A stretch of 7,812 nt of DNA from Methanomicrobiales archaeon (GTDB taxonomy: Archaea > Halobacteriota > Methanomicrobia > Methanomicrobiales > Methanomicrobiaceae). The notes under the pieces are model-generated. The model saw only the letters and a list, made by a program, of their open reading frames with translations, was not told where the DNA came from and made no database searches. The stretch spans positions 1 through 7,812 of the forward strand of contig JAAYIO010000160.1 of assembly GCA_012523385.1 (NCBI GenBank). The letters are read 5' to 3'. Positions within the stretch are counted from its first letter, which is position 1; every line of letters begins with the position of its first letter. This document shows, piece after piece, positions 1-5,780 of the stretch. The position numbers were made by a program, and so were the translations under genes.

Positions 1-437
1 GCCCCAAGGCAGAGGGGTCCGTCTGTAGTGGCGAGGAAGTCATTAAAGAAGAATGACTCCGGATTTGCTCCATATGCGAGGTCCAGTGAGAAATAGGCAT
101 AATCAACCGCCCATCCGATGATCACTGCATAATATGTCACAAGTATGGTAGCGGCCACGACTGCAAGCCAGCCGATCCATTCCTTTTTCCTTCCAACAAG
201 GTCACGGAATGCCTGTGCAGCGCCTGCCTTTGTTTTATTTCCGACTCCAAGCTCAAGAAGCATCAGAGGAATACCTGCTACGAAGAGAGCGATAAAGTAG
301 GGAATTAAGAAGGCCCCGCCGCCATTTTCATAAGCGAGATACGGGAAACGCCAGATATTGCCAAATCCTATTGCAGATCCGATGGCTGCAAGAATAAAGA
401 TCCGCTGTGAACTCCAGTGCATTGTTCGCTCTGCCAT
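1..437 (-). CDS. Neurotransmitter:sodium symporter (NSS/SNF) family transporter, N-terminal part, cut by window edge
   Basis: A sodium-coupled secondary transporter of the LeuT/MhsT family, expected in the cytoplasmic membrane, importing amino acids or similar small solutes. About 145 residues are visible; the C-terminal two thirds lies beyond base 1. Residues 12-33 match TM1 of the family with its unwound GSAIGFGN segment; by LeuT numbering G20, A22, I23 and N27 fall on sodium-ligand positions and R30 on the gate arginine. ENGGGAF (37-43) and the following helix to about residue 66 match TM2, and residues 87-118 match TM3. I chose the start at 437, preceded closely by GTGAG; ATG at 422 is an alternative. 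Nothing in the window shows the substrate, because the residues that decide it are mostly in the missing part. The family call is firm. Confidence 0.93.
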   Translation of the reverse strand, partial: MAERTMHWSSQRIFILAAIGSAIGFGNIWRFPYLAYENGGGAFLIPYFIALFVAGIPLMLLELGVGNKTKAGAAQAFRDLVGRKKEWIGWLAVVAATILVTYYAVIIGWAVDYAYFSLDLAYGANPESFFFNDFLATTDGPLCLG

Positions 438-685
438 ATCTCACTAATCCTGTGAAGGTTCACCAAGGAATGATAAATATTAAGGTGGTTTGTTTTCGCC
501 TTACGTGTTATTTGAGAAGTACCGATACTCCGGTGGTGAGCGGCATGCAAATGGTATATTTCTTCAATTTTTGGTATTCTTTTAGAATCGAATGGGAAAA
601 TCGTTCATTTTCCTGTCTGTAATCCGTGAAAAGGTGAGCTGATTTCATTAAAAAGTGAATTAAAGATATGTTTCATGCCTGTAAT
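438..685. other. Gene-free gap with two inverted repeats and a probable promoter
   Basis: This stretch lies between two minus-strand genes and shows no convincing coding frame. An AT-rich segment near 470-485 (minus strand, around TTTATC) is placed suitably as a TATA-like element for the symporter starting at 437. Two hairpin-capable inverted repeats sit at 576-588 and 592-616. Short open frames here have no ribosome site and no recognisable protein features. Confidence 0.5.
592..616. repeat. Perfect 7-bp inverted repeat (GGAAAAT/ATTTTCC)
   Basis: GGAAAAT (595-601) and ATTTTCC (607-613) form a perfect stem with a 5-base loop; wobble and A-T pairs can extend it to 592/616. A second, smaller inverted repeat, ATTCT/AGAAT with a TTT loop, lies at 576-588. 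Both are downstream of the gene ending at 686 and upstream of the symporter. A transcription stop, mRNA 3' end structure or operator are all possible. Confidence 0.45.
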
Positions 686-1093
686 TTAGAAAAAAGCATC
701 CGAATAGGTGGCGACAATAGTGGTGTTAGGAAGCGTCCCGTTAGTAAGAAAAAGATATGTCTCTTTCCCCACGGTGAGAGTGGCGGTATTGGTATGTGTT
801 GTCTGTTCTTTTTTGGCAAGGCGTCCGATGGGAAAAATGAGGTCTGCTTGCTGCCATTCAGGTGCACCCGGAGGTGTCGTCAGGTAGACTGACACGACTA
901 CGTTGTCTGCGGCAACGGTTCCACTATTTTTCACGGTCAGGGCAACGGTGTACGTGAGCGTGAGGTTTGTGGAATCATCCCCTGCAAGGGTGACTGATGT
1001 CCCGTAGCTGAGTGCCGGGGTGCCCGGTTCGCCGAAGAAGGCAAAAATTAGCAGAAAGCTGCCGACAATGATTAGGGGAAGATACCACTTCAT
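686..1093 (-). CDS. Small membrane-anchored extracellular beta-sandwich protein, function unknown
   Basis: A 135-residue protein with one hydrophobic segment (residues 4-20) after MK, which acts as a signal peptide or an N-terminal anchor. No lipobox cysteine is visible. The remainder is rich in Thr, Val and Asn and alternates in a beta pattern. The stretch VKNSGTVAADNVVVSVYL (54-71) is typical of CARDB/DUF11-like extracellular beta-sandwich domains, in which conserved NxG and aliphatic positions mark a strand pair. Three N-glycosylation sequons (N43, N118, N123) fit exposure on an archaeal surface. I see no catalytic motif. It is divergent from the cyclophilin gene and separated from the symporter by 248 bases, so it is probably transcribed alone. 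The ribosome site before the start is weak. Domain family is a suggestion; export is better supported. Confidence 0.8.
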   Translation of the reverse strand: MKWYLPLIIVGSFLLIFAFFGEPGTPALSYGTSVTLAGDDSTNLTLTYTVALTVKNSGTVAADNVVVSVYLTTPPGAPEWQQADLIFPIGRLAKKEQTTHTNTATLTVGKETYLFLTNGTLPNTTIVATYSDAFF

Positions 1094-1159
1094 CTTTCGA
1101 TAGATTATGGGGGTGAAAACATATGCCTGTTGCGGCAGAAAAAATGGCCAAACCCATGA

Positions 1160-1169
1160 TTATTTATTT
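1160..1169 (+). promoter_or_regulatory. Candidate TATA box for the cyclophilin gene
   Basis: TTATTTATT lies about 65 bases ahead of the cyclophilin start in an otherwise mixed-composition intergenic region. Archaeal start sites lie about 25 bases downstream of the box, which would place transcription start near 1190 and leave a leader of about 45 bases containing the ribosome site at 1221-1226. Confidence 0.45.
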
Positions 1170-1220
1170 GTCGGGGTGCTAAATGACTGAGAATACAGGT
1201 ACAATAGTGCCTGAACACGA

Positions 1221-1226
1221 AAGGAG
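1221..1226 (+). promoter_or_regulatory. Strong Shine-Dalgarno of the cyclophilin gene
   Basis: AAGGAG sits 8 bases before the ATG at 1235 and fixes the start. It is the clearest ribosome site in the window; several other genes here lack one. Confidence 0.85.
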
Positions 1227-1234
1227 CAACCCCG

Positions 1235-1714
1235 ATGCCTACCAAAGTAAAACTAGAAACTACCAAAGGCGACATTATCATCGAACTCTATGATGACATG
1301 CCAATCACTGCAGGAAACTTCAAAAAACTCGTTGAGGAAGGATTCTATAACGGAATCGTCTTCCACCGGGTGATTCGCAATTTCATGATTCAGGGCGGTT
1401 GTCGGAAGGGCACCGGCACCGGCGGCCCAGGTTATAACATTAAAGACGAGTTTGTCAAGGGTCATTCAAACGTCCGCGGTACCATCTCAATGGCGAATAC
1501 CGGTCAGCCAAACACGGGTGGTTCACAGTTCTTCATAAATCTCGTGAACAACAAGTTCCTGGACTTTGATAACCGTGAGACCCCGTCCAAACACCCGGTC
1601 TTTGGTGAAGTCGTTGAGGGAATGGACGTCGTTGATGCCATTGCCTCCTCCAAGATAGATCAAAATGACCGTCCGGTAGAGAAGGTTGTCATCAAAAAGG
1701 CAACCATTCTCTAA
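1235..1714 (+). CDS. Cyclophilin-type peptidyl-prolyl cis-trans isomerase
   Basis: A 159-residue single-domain cyclophilin that catalyses cis/trans isomerisation of Xaa-Pro bonds during protein folding. There is no signal peptide, so it acts in the cytoplasm. The active-site block FHRVIRNFMIQGG (43-55) is intact: R45, F50, M51 and Q53 correspond to R55, F60, M61 and Q63 of human CypA. SQFFINL (97-103) and HPVFGEV (120-126) are the other family blocks. The position of CypA W121, which contacts cyclosporin, appears to be F108, as in E. coli-type cyclophilins, so weak cyclosporin binding would be expected (inference). Length is that of a minimal bacterial/archaeal cyclophilin. The gene is a single unit with its own TATA-like box and strong ribosome site, and converges on the next gene. 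Confidence 0.97.
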   Translation: MPTKVKLETTKGDIIIELYDDMPITAGNFKKLVEEGFYNGIVFHRVIRNFMIQGGCRKGTGTGGPGYNIKDEFVKGHSNVRGTISMANTGQPNTGGSQFFINLVNNKFLDFDNRETPSKHPVFGEVVEGMDVVDAIASSKIDQNDRPVEKVVIKKATIL

Positions 1715-1728
1715 AAAAATCTTTTTTA
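1712..1728. terminator. Bidirectional oligo-A/oligo-T terminator between convergent genes
   Basis: A7 (1713-1719) followed by TC and T6 (1722-1727) gives an oligo-U run at the end of both transcripts. The TAA stop codons of the cyclophilin gene (1712-1714) and of the opposite surface-protein gene (1728-1726) are built into these tracts. In archaea a T run of this length can end transcription without a GC-rich hairpin. Confidence 0.65.
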
Positions 1729-2286
1729 TTCGTTTCTTCGTCTGAGTGCAGATGCACATGTCAAAGCCGCAATGACTGAGGCAACAAGCACCGTCATTAT
1801 ACCTGTGGGTGATGTGGTCGGTGTCGGCATGGGGGTTGGTGCTGTTGTCATTGAAGATGTCGGATTAGTGGTAGGCACCGATGGTTCCTGAGGTTCTGTT
1901 ATGACAAAAGTCTGCATCAAAACTGAAGAGGAACCATAAGGGTAATCCTTGGATTTCGGGAGCTGAATTTTATAGGTCGCGGGAACAAATCCCGTGGTGT
2001 CGATAGCGATGTGCCAGTTTCCTCCCTCAGTGATCGTGAACGGATACCTGCCCGCGTCTCTTGGTTGGTAATTTGGCACTTGTCGATAGACGATTGCTTC
2101 GTCAGTATATCCGGCTGGAATCGTGCTTGTGCCGATGATTGTAACCATCTCCCCCGCCATGGCCTCAGGAGGGTTTACCGTAAATCCGATGACATATCCT
2201 GCGGCGGTCCCCGTCAGGAGGGCACCGCAGACAACGAGTATGCACAGGTGTGGTATCATTTTCATCGGTTGTCGTTCTCTTTTCAT
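1726..2286 (-). CDS. Secreted surface protein with Ig-like domain, Pro/Thr-rich linker and C-terminal membrane anchor
   Basis: A 186-residue exported protein of unknown function. Residues 11-30 form a signal peptide ending TAAG, with likely cleavage before Y31. Residues 32-131 are beta-rich (VNPPEAMAGEMVTIIGTS...), resembling an Ig-like surface domain that I cannot assign to a named family. Residues 132-162 are a Pro/Thr/Ser linker, probably glycosylated and spanning the S-layer. Residues 163-181 form a transmembrane helix followed by the RRR stop-transfer signal. This architecture is common in Methanomicrobiales cell-surface proteins. The start is uncertain: ATGs at 2286, 2265 and 2259 all give a usable signal peptide and none has a strong ribosome site. 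It lies 48 bases after cbiQ on the same strand and may be read through from it, but its structure does not suggest a transport role. Confidence 0.85.
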   Translation of the reverse strand: MKRERQPMKMIPHLCILVVCGALLTGTAAGYVIGFTVNPPEAMAGEMVTIIGTSTIPAGYTDEAIVYRQVPNYQPRDAGRYPFTITEGGNWHIAIDTTGFVPATYKIQLPKSKDYPYGSSSVLMQTFVITEPQEPSVPTTNPTSSMTTAPTPMPTPTTSPTGIMTVLVASVIAALTCASALRRRNE

Positions 2287-2334
2287 ATATCAGAACTGAG
2301 AGATGGCGGGGGATAATCCTTTCTTCCGAAATTC

Positions 2335-3153
2335 TCAGACCCAAAATAGGAAAACAGCGGTGGATGTCACACAAAAAATAGTGACCATCGACATAATCAG
2401 GCTGTAATCTCTGCCATTGAGTCTCTTTTTCTCAAGATGTTCGTAGGCGTCCTTGCCGTAGCCTCGGCAGAGCATTGCAATGTAAGTGCGTTCGCCCTGT
2501 TCATAACTGCGCAGAAACATCATGCCGATGGTGTAGGCAAGGATCTTCAATCGGTAGTGGTAGGATAATGCCCGCGAGAAGGCGTTGAAGTGGCGAACGG
2601 CAAGGGCATCGTTGATATTTGCATACATCTCTGCGAAGACGAAGAGGTAGCGGATCATCATCCCGAGCGAGAGTGCCATCACCGAAGGTAGTCCCAGACG
2701 CCGTGCCCCCTGTAGTAAATCCTCCATGGGAGTGGTGGACGACAAAAGAATCACCCAGATGATGCAGGCGGTGAATTTCAGGGCAAGAATAGTTGCGAAT
2801 TCAACGGACTCAGCAAATATAGATATTCCGAATGGGAGGGTGATTATGGGAGTGAATACATCGTAATAAGGATTTTTAAAGAATATCTGGAAGATAATGA
2901 TGAACATCCCGAAGGGCAGGGTCATCAGGTAACGCCAGAAAAAGACGCGTGGTGAGAGATCCGAGAAGATCCACCAGACGATAAAAAGACCAAACCAGCA
3001 GATTGCAAGTGGATAAATCGCGGTGGAGTAGGGCATGGCCACCATCGAGATGATGGCAGCAAAGGTAATGAGTATTTTTACCCGTGCATCCAGCTGGTGG
3101 ACACGGCTTGTGCCCTGTGCGTCGCGTTCGATGGTTGCGAGATGTTCAATCAT
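2335..3153 (-). CDS. cbiQ: ECF transporter transmembrane T component (CbiQ/NikQ)
   Basis: The 272-residue membrane scaffold of a nickel/cobalt energy-coupling-factor importer, linking the ATPase to the substrate-binding M protein. Several hydrophobic helices are visible (about 26-62, 75-92, 105-140, 155-178 and 251-271). The family's cytoplasmic coupling helices are present: an Ala-Arg motif in ARRLGLP (150-156) and a second, Cys-Arg-Gly, in AMLCRGYGKD (226-235). The first position of the second motif is usually Ala or Ser, so Cys229 is a small deviation. The start is set by a 4-base ATGA overlap with the stop of cbiO, a mark of translational coupling. The order here is O then Q, whereas Q then O is more usual. 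Specificity (Ni or Co) cannot be told from this subunit. Confidence 0.95.
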   Translation of the reverse strand: MIEHLATIERDAQGTSRVHQLDARVKILITFAAIISMVAMPYSTAIYPLAICWFGLFIVWWIFSDLSPRVFFWRYLMTLPFGMFIIIFQIFFKNPYYDVFTPIITLPFGISIFAESVEFATILALKFTACIIWVILLSSTTPMEDLLQGARRLGLPSVMALSLGMMIRYLFVFAEMYANINDALAVRHFNAFSRALSYHYRLKILAYTIGMMFLRSYEQGERTYIAMLCRGYGKDAYEHLEKKRLNGRDYSLIMSMVTIFCVTSTAVFLFWV

Positions 3154-3983
3154 GCCCGGTCCGCCAACAGACGGAGGAGCTCAGTCTCTACATCATGATA
3201 GGAGGACCCCGCATCAATTTTAATGCCGTTCTCTCTGAGCGACCGCAAAAGACGTGTCAGAATGGGAACGTCCAACCGTGCCCCCCGGAGAAGTTCTTCA
3301 CAGAGAAATATTTCATCAGGTGTTCCTTCGCCTGCGATGATGCCGTCCTGCATCACATAAACATAATCAGCGATCTCGGGGACGAGATCAACCTGATGGG
3401 TAGAGAAGATAACCGTCATCCCATAGGTGTCCGGGAGGGTACGGAGAAACCCGGTAAGTTCCCGGACACCCTGGGGGTCAAGACCCGAGGATGGCTCGTC
3501 TAACACAATTACCTGGGGTTCCATTGCGAGACCCCCTGCGATGGCCACCCGTTTCTTTTCTCCTCCAGAAAGTTTGTGCGGAGTGCGGTGGCGCAGGTGT
3601 CCGGCATCCATCAGCCGGAGAGCTTCATTGACCCGGTGTGTCACGGTTTCTTCATCGAGGCCAAGGTTCACCGGCCCGAATGCGACGTCCTGCTCCACGG
3701 TGGGGGAGAAAATCTGATCGTCAGGGTTCTGAAAGACCATGCCTACGGTCTTTCGGACCTCCCTGATATTCTTCTTTGTCACCGTTTCACCGTGCACAAG
3801 CACCTGTCCGGAAGTAGGTGTGAGAATACCACAGAAATGGCTGAAAAGGGTGCTTTTACCCGCCCCGTTCGAGCCAAGAACGGCTATCCGTGCATGCCTG
3901 TGTATGTGCATATTGACTGACCGAAGGGCATCGATCCCTCCCGGATAGGAGTAGGTGAGGTCACGTGTCTCGATGATGTGCAT
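3150..3983 (-). CDS. cbiO: ECF transporter ATP-binding A component (CbiO/NikO)
   Basis: The 277-residue ABC ATPase that powers the metal importer, peripheral on the inner membrane face and expected to form a homodimer. All nucleotide-binding elements are intact: Walker A GSNGAGKST (37-45), Q-loop Q85 in VFQNPDDQIF, signature LSGGEKKR (138-145), Walker B VIVLDEP (158-164) with E163, SSGLDP D-loop (165-170) and H-loop H196. The NPDDQIF sequence just after the Q-loop is characteristic of CbiO/EcfA proteins. The C-terminal 60 residues form the short tail usual for this group. It overlaps cbiQ by 4 bases. No clear Shine-Dalgarno precedes the ATG at 3983. The 181-base gap ahead of it carries a candidate promoter, palindrome and upstream terminator, so O-Q may have its own transcript. 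Confidence 0.97.
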   Translation of the reverse strand: MHIIETRDLTYSYPGGIDALRSVNMHIHRHARIAVLGSNGAGKSTLFSHFCGILTPTSGQVLVHGETVTKKNIREVRKTVGMVFQNPDDQIFSPTVEQDVAFGPVNLGLDEETVTHRVNEALRLMDAGHLRHRTPHKLSGGEKKRVAIAGGLAMEPQVIVLDEPSSGLDPQGVRELTGFLRTLPDTYGMTVIFSTHQVDLVPEIADYVYVMQDGIIAGEGTPDEIFLCEELLRGARLDVPILTRLLRSLRENGIKIDAGSSYHDVETELLRLLADRA

Positions 3984-4047
3984 GAATAGGTACCGTTGAG
4001 AAATCTCTGCGGGGATTGGGTATTAAGATTGTCATATTGTGTATGAA

Positions 4048-4065
4048 ATAATGGATATTCATTAT
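4048..4065. promoter_or_regulatory. Near-perfect 18-bp palindrome, candidate repressor operator for cbiOQ
   Basis: ATAATGGATATTCATTAT reads the same on both strands except for one mismatched pair. It lies 65-82 bases ahead of the cbiO start and borders the TATA-like AAATATAA on the minus strand (around 4062-4069). A protein bound here would block the promoter. A shorter dyad, TCATA/TATGA (4032-4046), lies just downstream. A metal-sensing regulator of the NikR or DtxR type is a reasonable guess, but I cannot match it to a known consensus. Confidence 0.5.
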
Positions 4066-4070
4066 ATTTG
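4061..4070 (-). promoter_or_regulatory. Candidate TATA box for cbiOQ
   Basis: On the minus strand CAAATATAAT reads as a TATA-like element about 80 bases ahead of the cbiO start. Transcription would begin near 4037, downstream of the palindrome. It lies after the hairpin/oligo-T that follows the PDGLE gene, which fits a separate O-Q transcript. Confidence 0.4.
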
Positions 4071-4077
4071 GTATGTC

Positions 4078-4103
4078 AAAAAAGAGGGAGAGTTTTTGCC
4101 CTC
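4078..4103 (-). terminator. Hairpin plus T6 stop after the PDGLE gene
   Basis: Read on the minus strand, GAGGG (4103-4099) pairs with CCCTC (4088-4084) across a 10-base loop and is followed at once by six T residues (4083-4078). It begins about 60 bases after the PDGLE stop codon and before the candidate cbiO promoter. The stem is only 5 bp, so it may be leaky. Confidence 0.5.
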
Positions 4104-4164
4104 CTGTTCCGGAAATGGGAATTAGGTAATTCTCGGTTTACGTGTGTCCGGTATAAAGATCTTT

Positions 4165-4506
4165 TTATTTTGTTTTCACCGCGATCAGACGCGAGGCGAT
4201 GAATGCCAGTCCAAAGACGATGAGGATGCCTGCAAAGACGGCAAAGATTTCTCCTATCTTTCCCCCCTCTTCGCCCATGGAGTAGTCAGGGAGCGGGGCG
4301 GTGTATGCAAAACCATCGCTGACGCCGACTGCTTCTGGGTCTCCGTCTTCGGGGGATGGCCCGGTGAGGGTCTTTTCGCCCTGCACGTAGAGGGCGGTGG
4401 ATTCAAGACCGTCCGGGTCACCGGATGCGAGGAATACTGCAAGTCCGCCGATGAGAATAGCGATAACGAGACCGCCGATGAGAAACTGGGTATTGGATAT
4501 GTTCAT
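4165..4506 (-). CDS. PDGLE-domain protein, NikN/CbiN-like accessory subunit of the ECF metal importer
   Basis: A 113-residue membrane protein with two helices (about 8-27 and 85-108) and an external loop between them. The motif DPDGLEST (30-37) directly after the first helix is the signature of the PDGLE family. That family occurs next to, or fused with, CbiM/NikM and takes the place that CbiN has in cobalt systems; it assists the M subunit in metal uptake. The loop (38-84) is acidic and carries PDYSMGE near the second helix. The start codon overlaps the cbiM stop in an ATGA, so the two are made together. In my reading PDGLE favours nickel (NikN) over cobalt (CbiN, which has a different sequence), but this is inference from family association. 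A palindromic AAAGATCTTT (4155-4164) immediately follows the stop codon. Confidence 0.9.
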   Translation of the reverse strand: MNISNTQFLIGGLVIAILIGGLAVFLASGDPDGLESTALYVQGEKTLTGPSPEDGDPEAVGVSDGFAYTAPLPDYSMGEEGGKIGEIFAVFAGILIVFGLAFIASRLIAVKTK

Positions 4507-5147
4507 GCTGCAGCCTCCGTAGTGACGTTCTCTGCCAGTAAATCGGGTCGTGCTGTGGCGATGAAATAGATAGCAGCAGCCGTGATGATGCCTTCGATGA
4601 CACCGATTGCTACATGGTAGGTGCCCATTGCAATGAGACCCGGGACAAGTGGAAATGTGCCGGCGATAGCCATCTCAAGGGACGCTGCGATGGCAGCAAT
4701 CACACAGGCAAGCCATGCAACAATGCCTGCCGATGCATAGCGGTTCAGCCCTGCCCCGCTCAGTGTCTTGTACTCGTAAAATCCCACAAAACCGCCGATA
4801 ACGCCCATATTGAGAATATTGACGCCCATGGTAGTGAGACCGCCATCCCCGAAGATGATGCCCTGGATGATGAGGACCAGTGTCAGGATAAAGACTGCTG
4901 CGTACGGTGACCCGAGCACAATGGCTGCGAGTGCGCCGCCGACAAGATGACCGGAGGTGCCCATGGCGACCGGGAGGTTAAATGCCTGGATGGCAAAGAT
5001 TCCTGCAGAAAGCACCGCAACAAGTGGGATTTTGTCTTCGGACAGTTCATTCTTTGCCCATTTTAGTGCGAGGGCAATTAAGACAAGTGCCACAATCCAA
5101 TAGATTGCACTCTGCCAGAGTGGGAGAAACGCATCAGGTATATGCAT
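4503..5147 (-). CDS. cbiM: ECF transporter substrate-specific S component (CbiM/NikM), nickel or cobalt
   Basis: The 214-residue metal-binding membrane subunit of the importer. Family signatures are complete: N terminus MHIPDAFLP, SGHLVGG (65-71), QGIIFGDGGLTTMGVNILNMG (95-115) and YHVAIGVIEGIIT (177-189). In NikM of Thermoanaerobacter the metal is held by the N-terminal Met1, His2 and His67. Here Met1, His2 and His67 fall at exactly those positions, so a working metal site is predicted. MHIPD is closer to NikM proteins, whereas CbiM proteins commonly have MHI followed by EG; together with the PDGLE neighbour this leans to nickel. About seven helices are expected. The start is required by the metal-binding N terminus and has AGGT a few bases upstream (5157-5154). 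It is the first gene of the locus and divergent from the RNase III-like gene. Confidence 0.95.
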   Translation of the reverse strand: MHIPDAFLPLWQSAIYWIVALVLIALALKWAKNELSEDKIPLVAVLSAGIFAIQAFNLPVAMGTSGHLVGGALAAIVLGSPYAAVFILTLVLIIQGIIFGDGGLTTMGVNILNMGVIGGFVGFYEYKTLSGAGLNRYASAGIVAWLACVIAAIAASLEMAIAGTFPLVPGLIAMGTYHVAIGVIEGIITAAAIYFIATARPDLLAENVTTEAAA

Positions 5148-5222
5148 AGTAATACCTATGAAAATATTACGTATTTAGCTATATGTGTTACTAAATCAAT
5201 CGATCATTGAATACGTATTATT
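5148..5222. promoter_or_regulatory. cbiM promoter region with clustered GTATTA/TACGTA repeats
   Basis: This AT-rich stretch holds a minus-strand TATA-like ATATAG (5184-5179) and several related words: an inverted repeat GTAATA-N10-TATTAC (5149-5154/5165-5170), a longer-spaced pair AGTAATAC (5148-5155) and GTGTTACT (5185-5192), and two TACGTA palindromes (5168-5173 and 5212-5217) whose centres are 44 bases apart. The arrangement suggests sites for a dimeric or tetrameric regulator controlling metal uptake. The regulator is not in the window. Confidence 0.4.
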
Positions 5223-5256
5223 CCTTCGGATATTCTCGCATATGAGTAATAAATTC

Positions 5257-5285
5257 GGATGAAAGGGTTATTCTTTCTTTCATTC
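5257..5285 (+). promoter_or_regulatory. Hairpin in the leader ahead of the RNase III-like gene
   Basis: ATGAAAG (5259-5265) and CTTTCAT (5277-5283) form a perfect 7-bp stem, extendable by one G-U and one G-C pair to 9 bp (5257-5265/5277-5285), with an 11-base loop. It ends 18 bases before the ATG at 5304, where no Shine-Dalgarno is visible. Whether it lies inside the transcript depends on the unmapped start site; a weak TATA-like TAATAAATT lies at 5247-5255. Confidence 0.4.
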
Positions 5286-5303
5286 CAGATAACATGAATA
5301 TCT

Positions 5304-5750
5304 ATGGATGTGCTGTACGAAGAACTTGAGAATGCACTGGGTTACCGGTTTCAGGATCGTACCTTGCTTGTCCGTGCCATCACCCGGCTTGCCGCAGCAA
5401 AAGAGGAAGGATTAGGCGATGGTAGTACGATGGATGCCCTTGCAACACTCGGTGACGCGGCCCTCGATGTGGTGGTGCTGGAATATCTCCTCGGAAGAGG
5501 GGTGGAGACAAAGGGAGAACTTTCTTTGGCCAAGGTAAATTTAGTCAATATGACGGTTCTTCGTCGTCTGGCTGAGTCTTTTGACCTGCAACAGTATGTA
5601 AAATGGGGAAAAGGAGAATCCGGACAGAAGATATGGCAATCAGGGCGGGTGCTTGCGGAGTGCATGGAGGCAATCTGCGGAGCGGCGTATCTTGACGGGG
5701 GAAGCGCAGCCGTTCTAGGAATCCTCGTGCATCTCGGATTCTTCCCATAG
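5304..5750 (+). CDS. RNase III-fold protein without dsRNA-binding domain, active site partly degenerate
   Basis: A 148-residue protein made only of the RNase III catalytic fold, which normally dimerises and cuts double-stranded RNA. Matching blocks are LGYRFQDRTLLVRAITR (12-28), TLGDAALDVVVLEYLL (48-63), KGELSLAKVNLVN (70-82), YVKWGKGE (98-105) and RVLAECMEAICGAAYLDGG (115-133). Against E. coli RNase III, D45 corresponds to D51, E65 to E72 and E117 to E122. E41 is replaced by Ala47, and D114 by Glu119. The family's C-terminal dsRNA-binding domain is absent, and no remnant is found downstream. It may be a Mini-III-like enzyme with altered catalysis or a non-catalytic RNA binder. I chose the ATG that gives the usual N terminus; no Shine-Dalgarno is visible. 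It stands alone, divergent from cbiM. Confidence 0.85.
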   Translation: MDVLYEELENALGYRFQDRTLLVRAITRLAAAKEEGLGDGSTMDALATLGDAALDVVVLEYLLGRGVETKGELSLAKVNLVNMTVLRRLAESFDLQQYVKWGKGESGQKIWQSGRVLAECMEAICGAAYLDGGSAAVLGILVHLGFFP

Positions 5751-5780
5751 TTAGAGTTTCAGACGTACAAAGGTGTCCAC

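Noticed and set aside
3084..3503. 139-codon plus-strand open frame opposite cbiO
   Set aside because: The opposite strand encodes a complete ABC ATPase with all motifs; this frame shows no recognisable protein.
4041..4068. E. coli-type NikR operator (GTATGA-N16-TCATAC)
   Set aside because: GTATGA is present at 4041-4046 but the half site 16 bases later reads TATATT, so the classical pattern is not met.
4144..4569. 141-codon plus-strand open frame opposite the PDGLE gene
   Set aside because: It is a shadow of the PDGLE and cbiM coding strands, with no domain features; the opposite frame has family signatures and an ATGA overlap.
4614..4910. 98-codon plus-strand open frame opposite cbiM
   Set aside because: It lies wholly antisense to a well-conserved gene, is rich in Cys and His without any known motif, and has no ribosome site.
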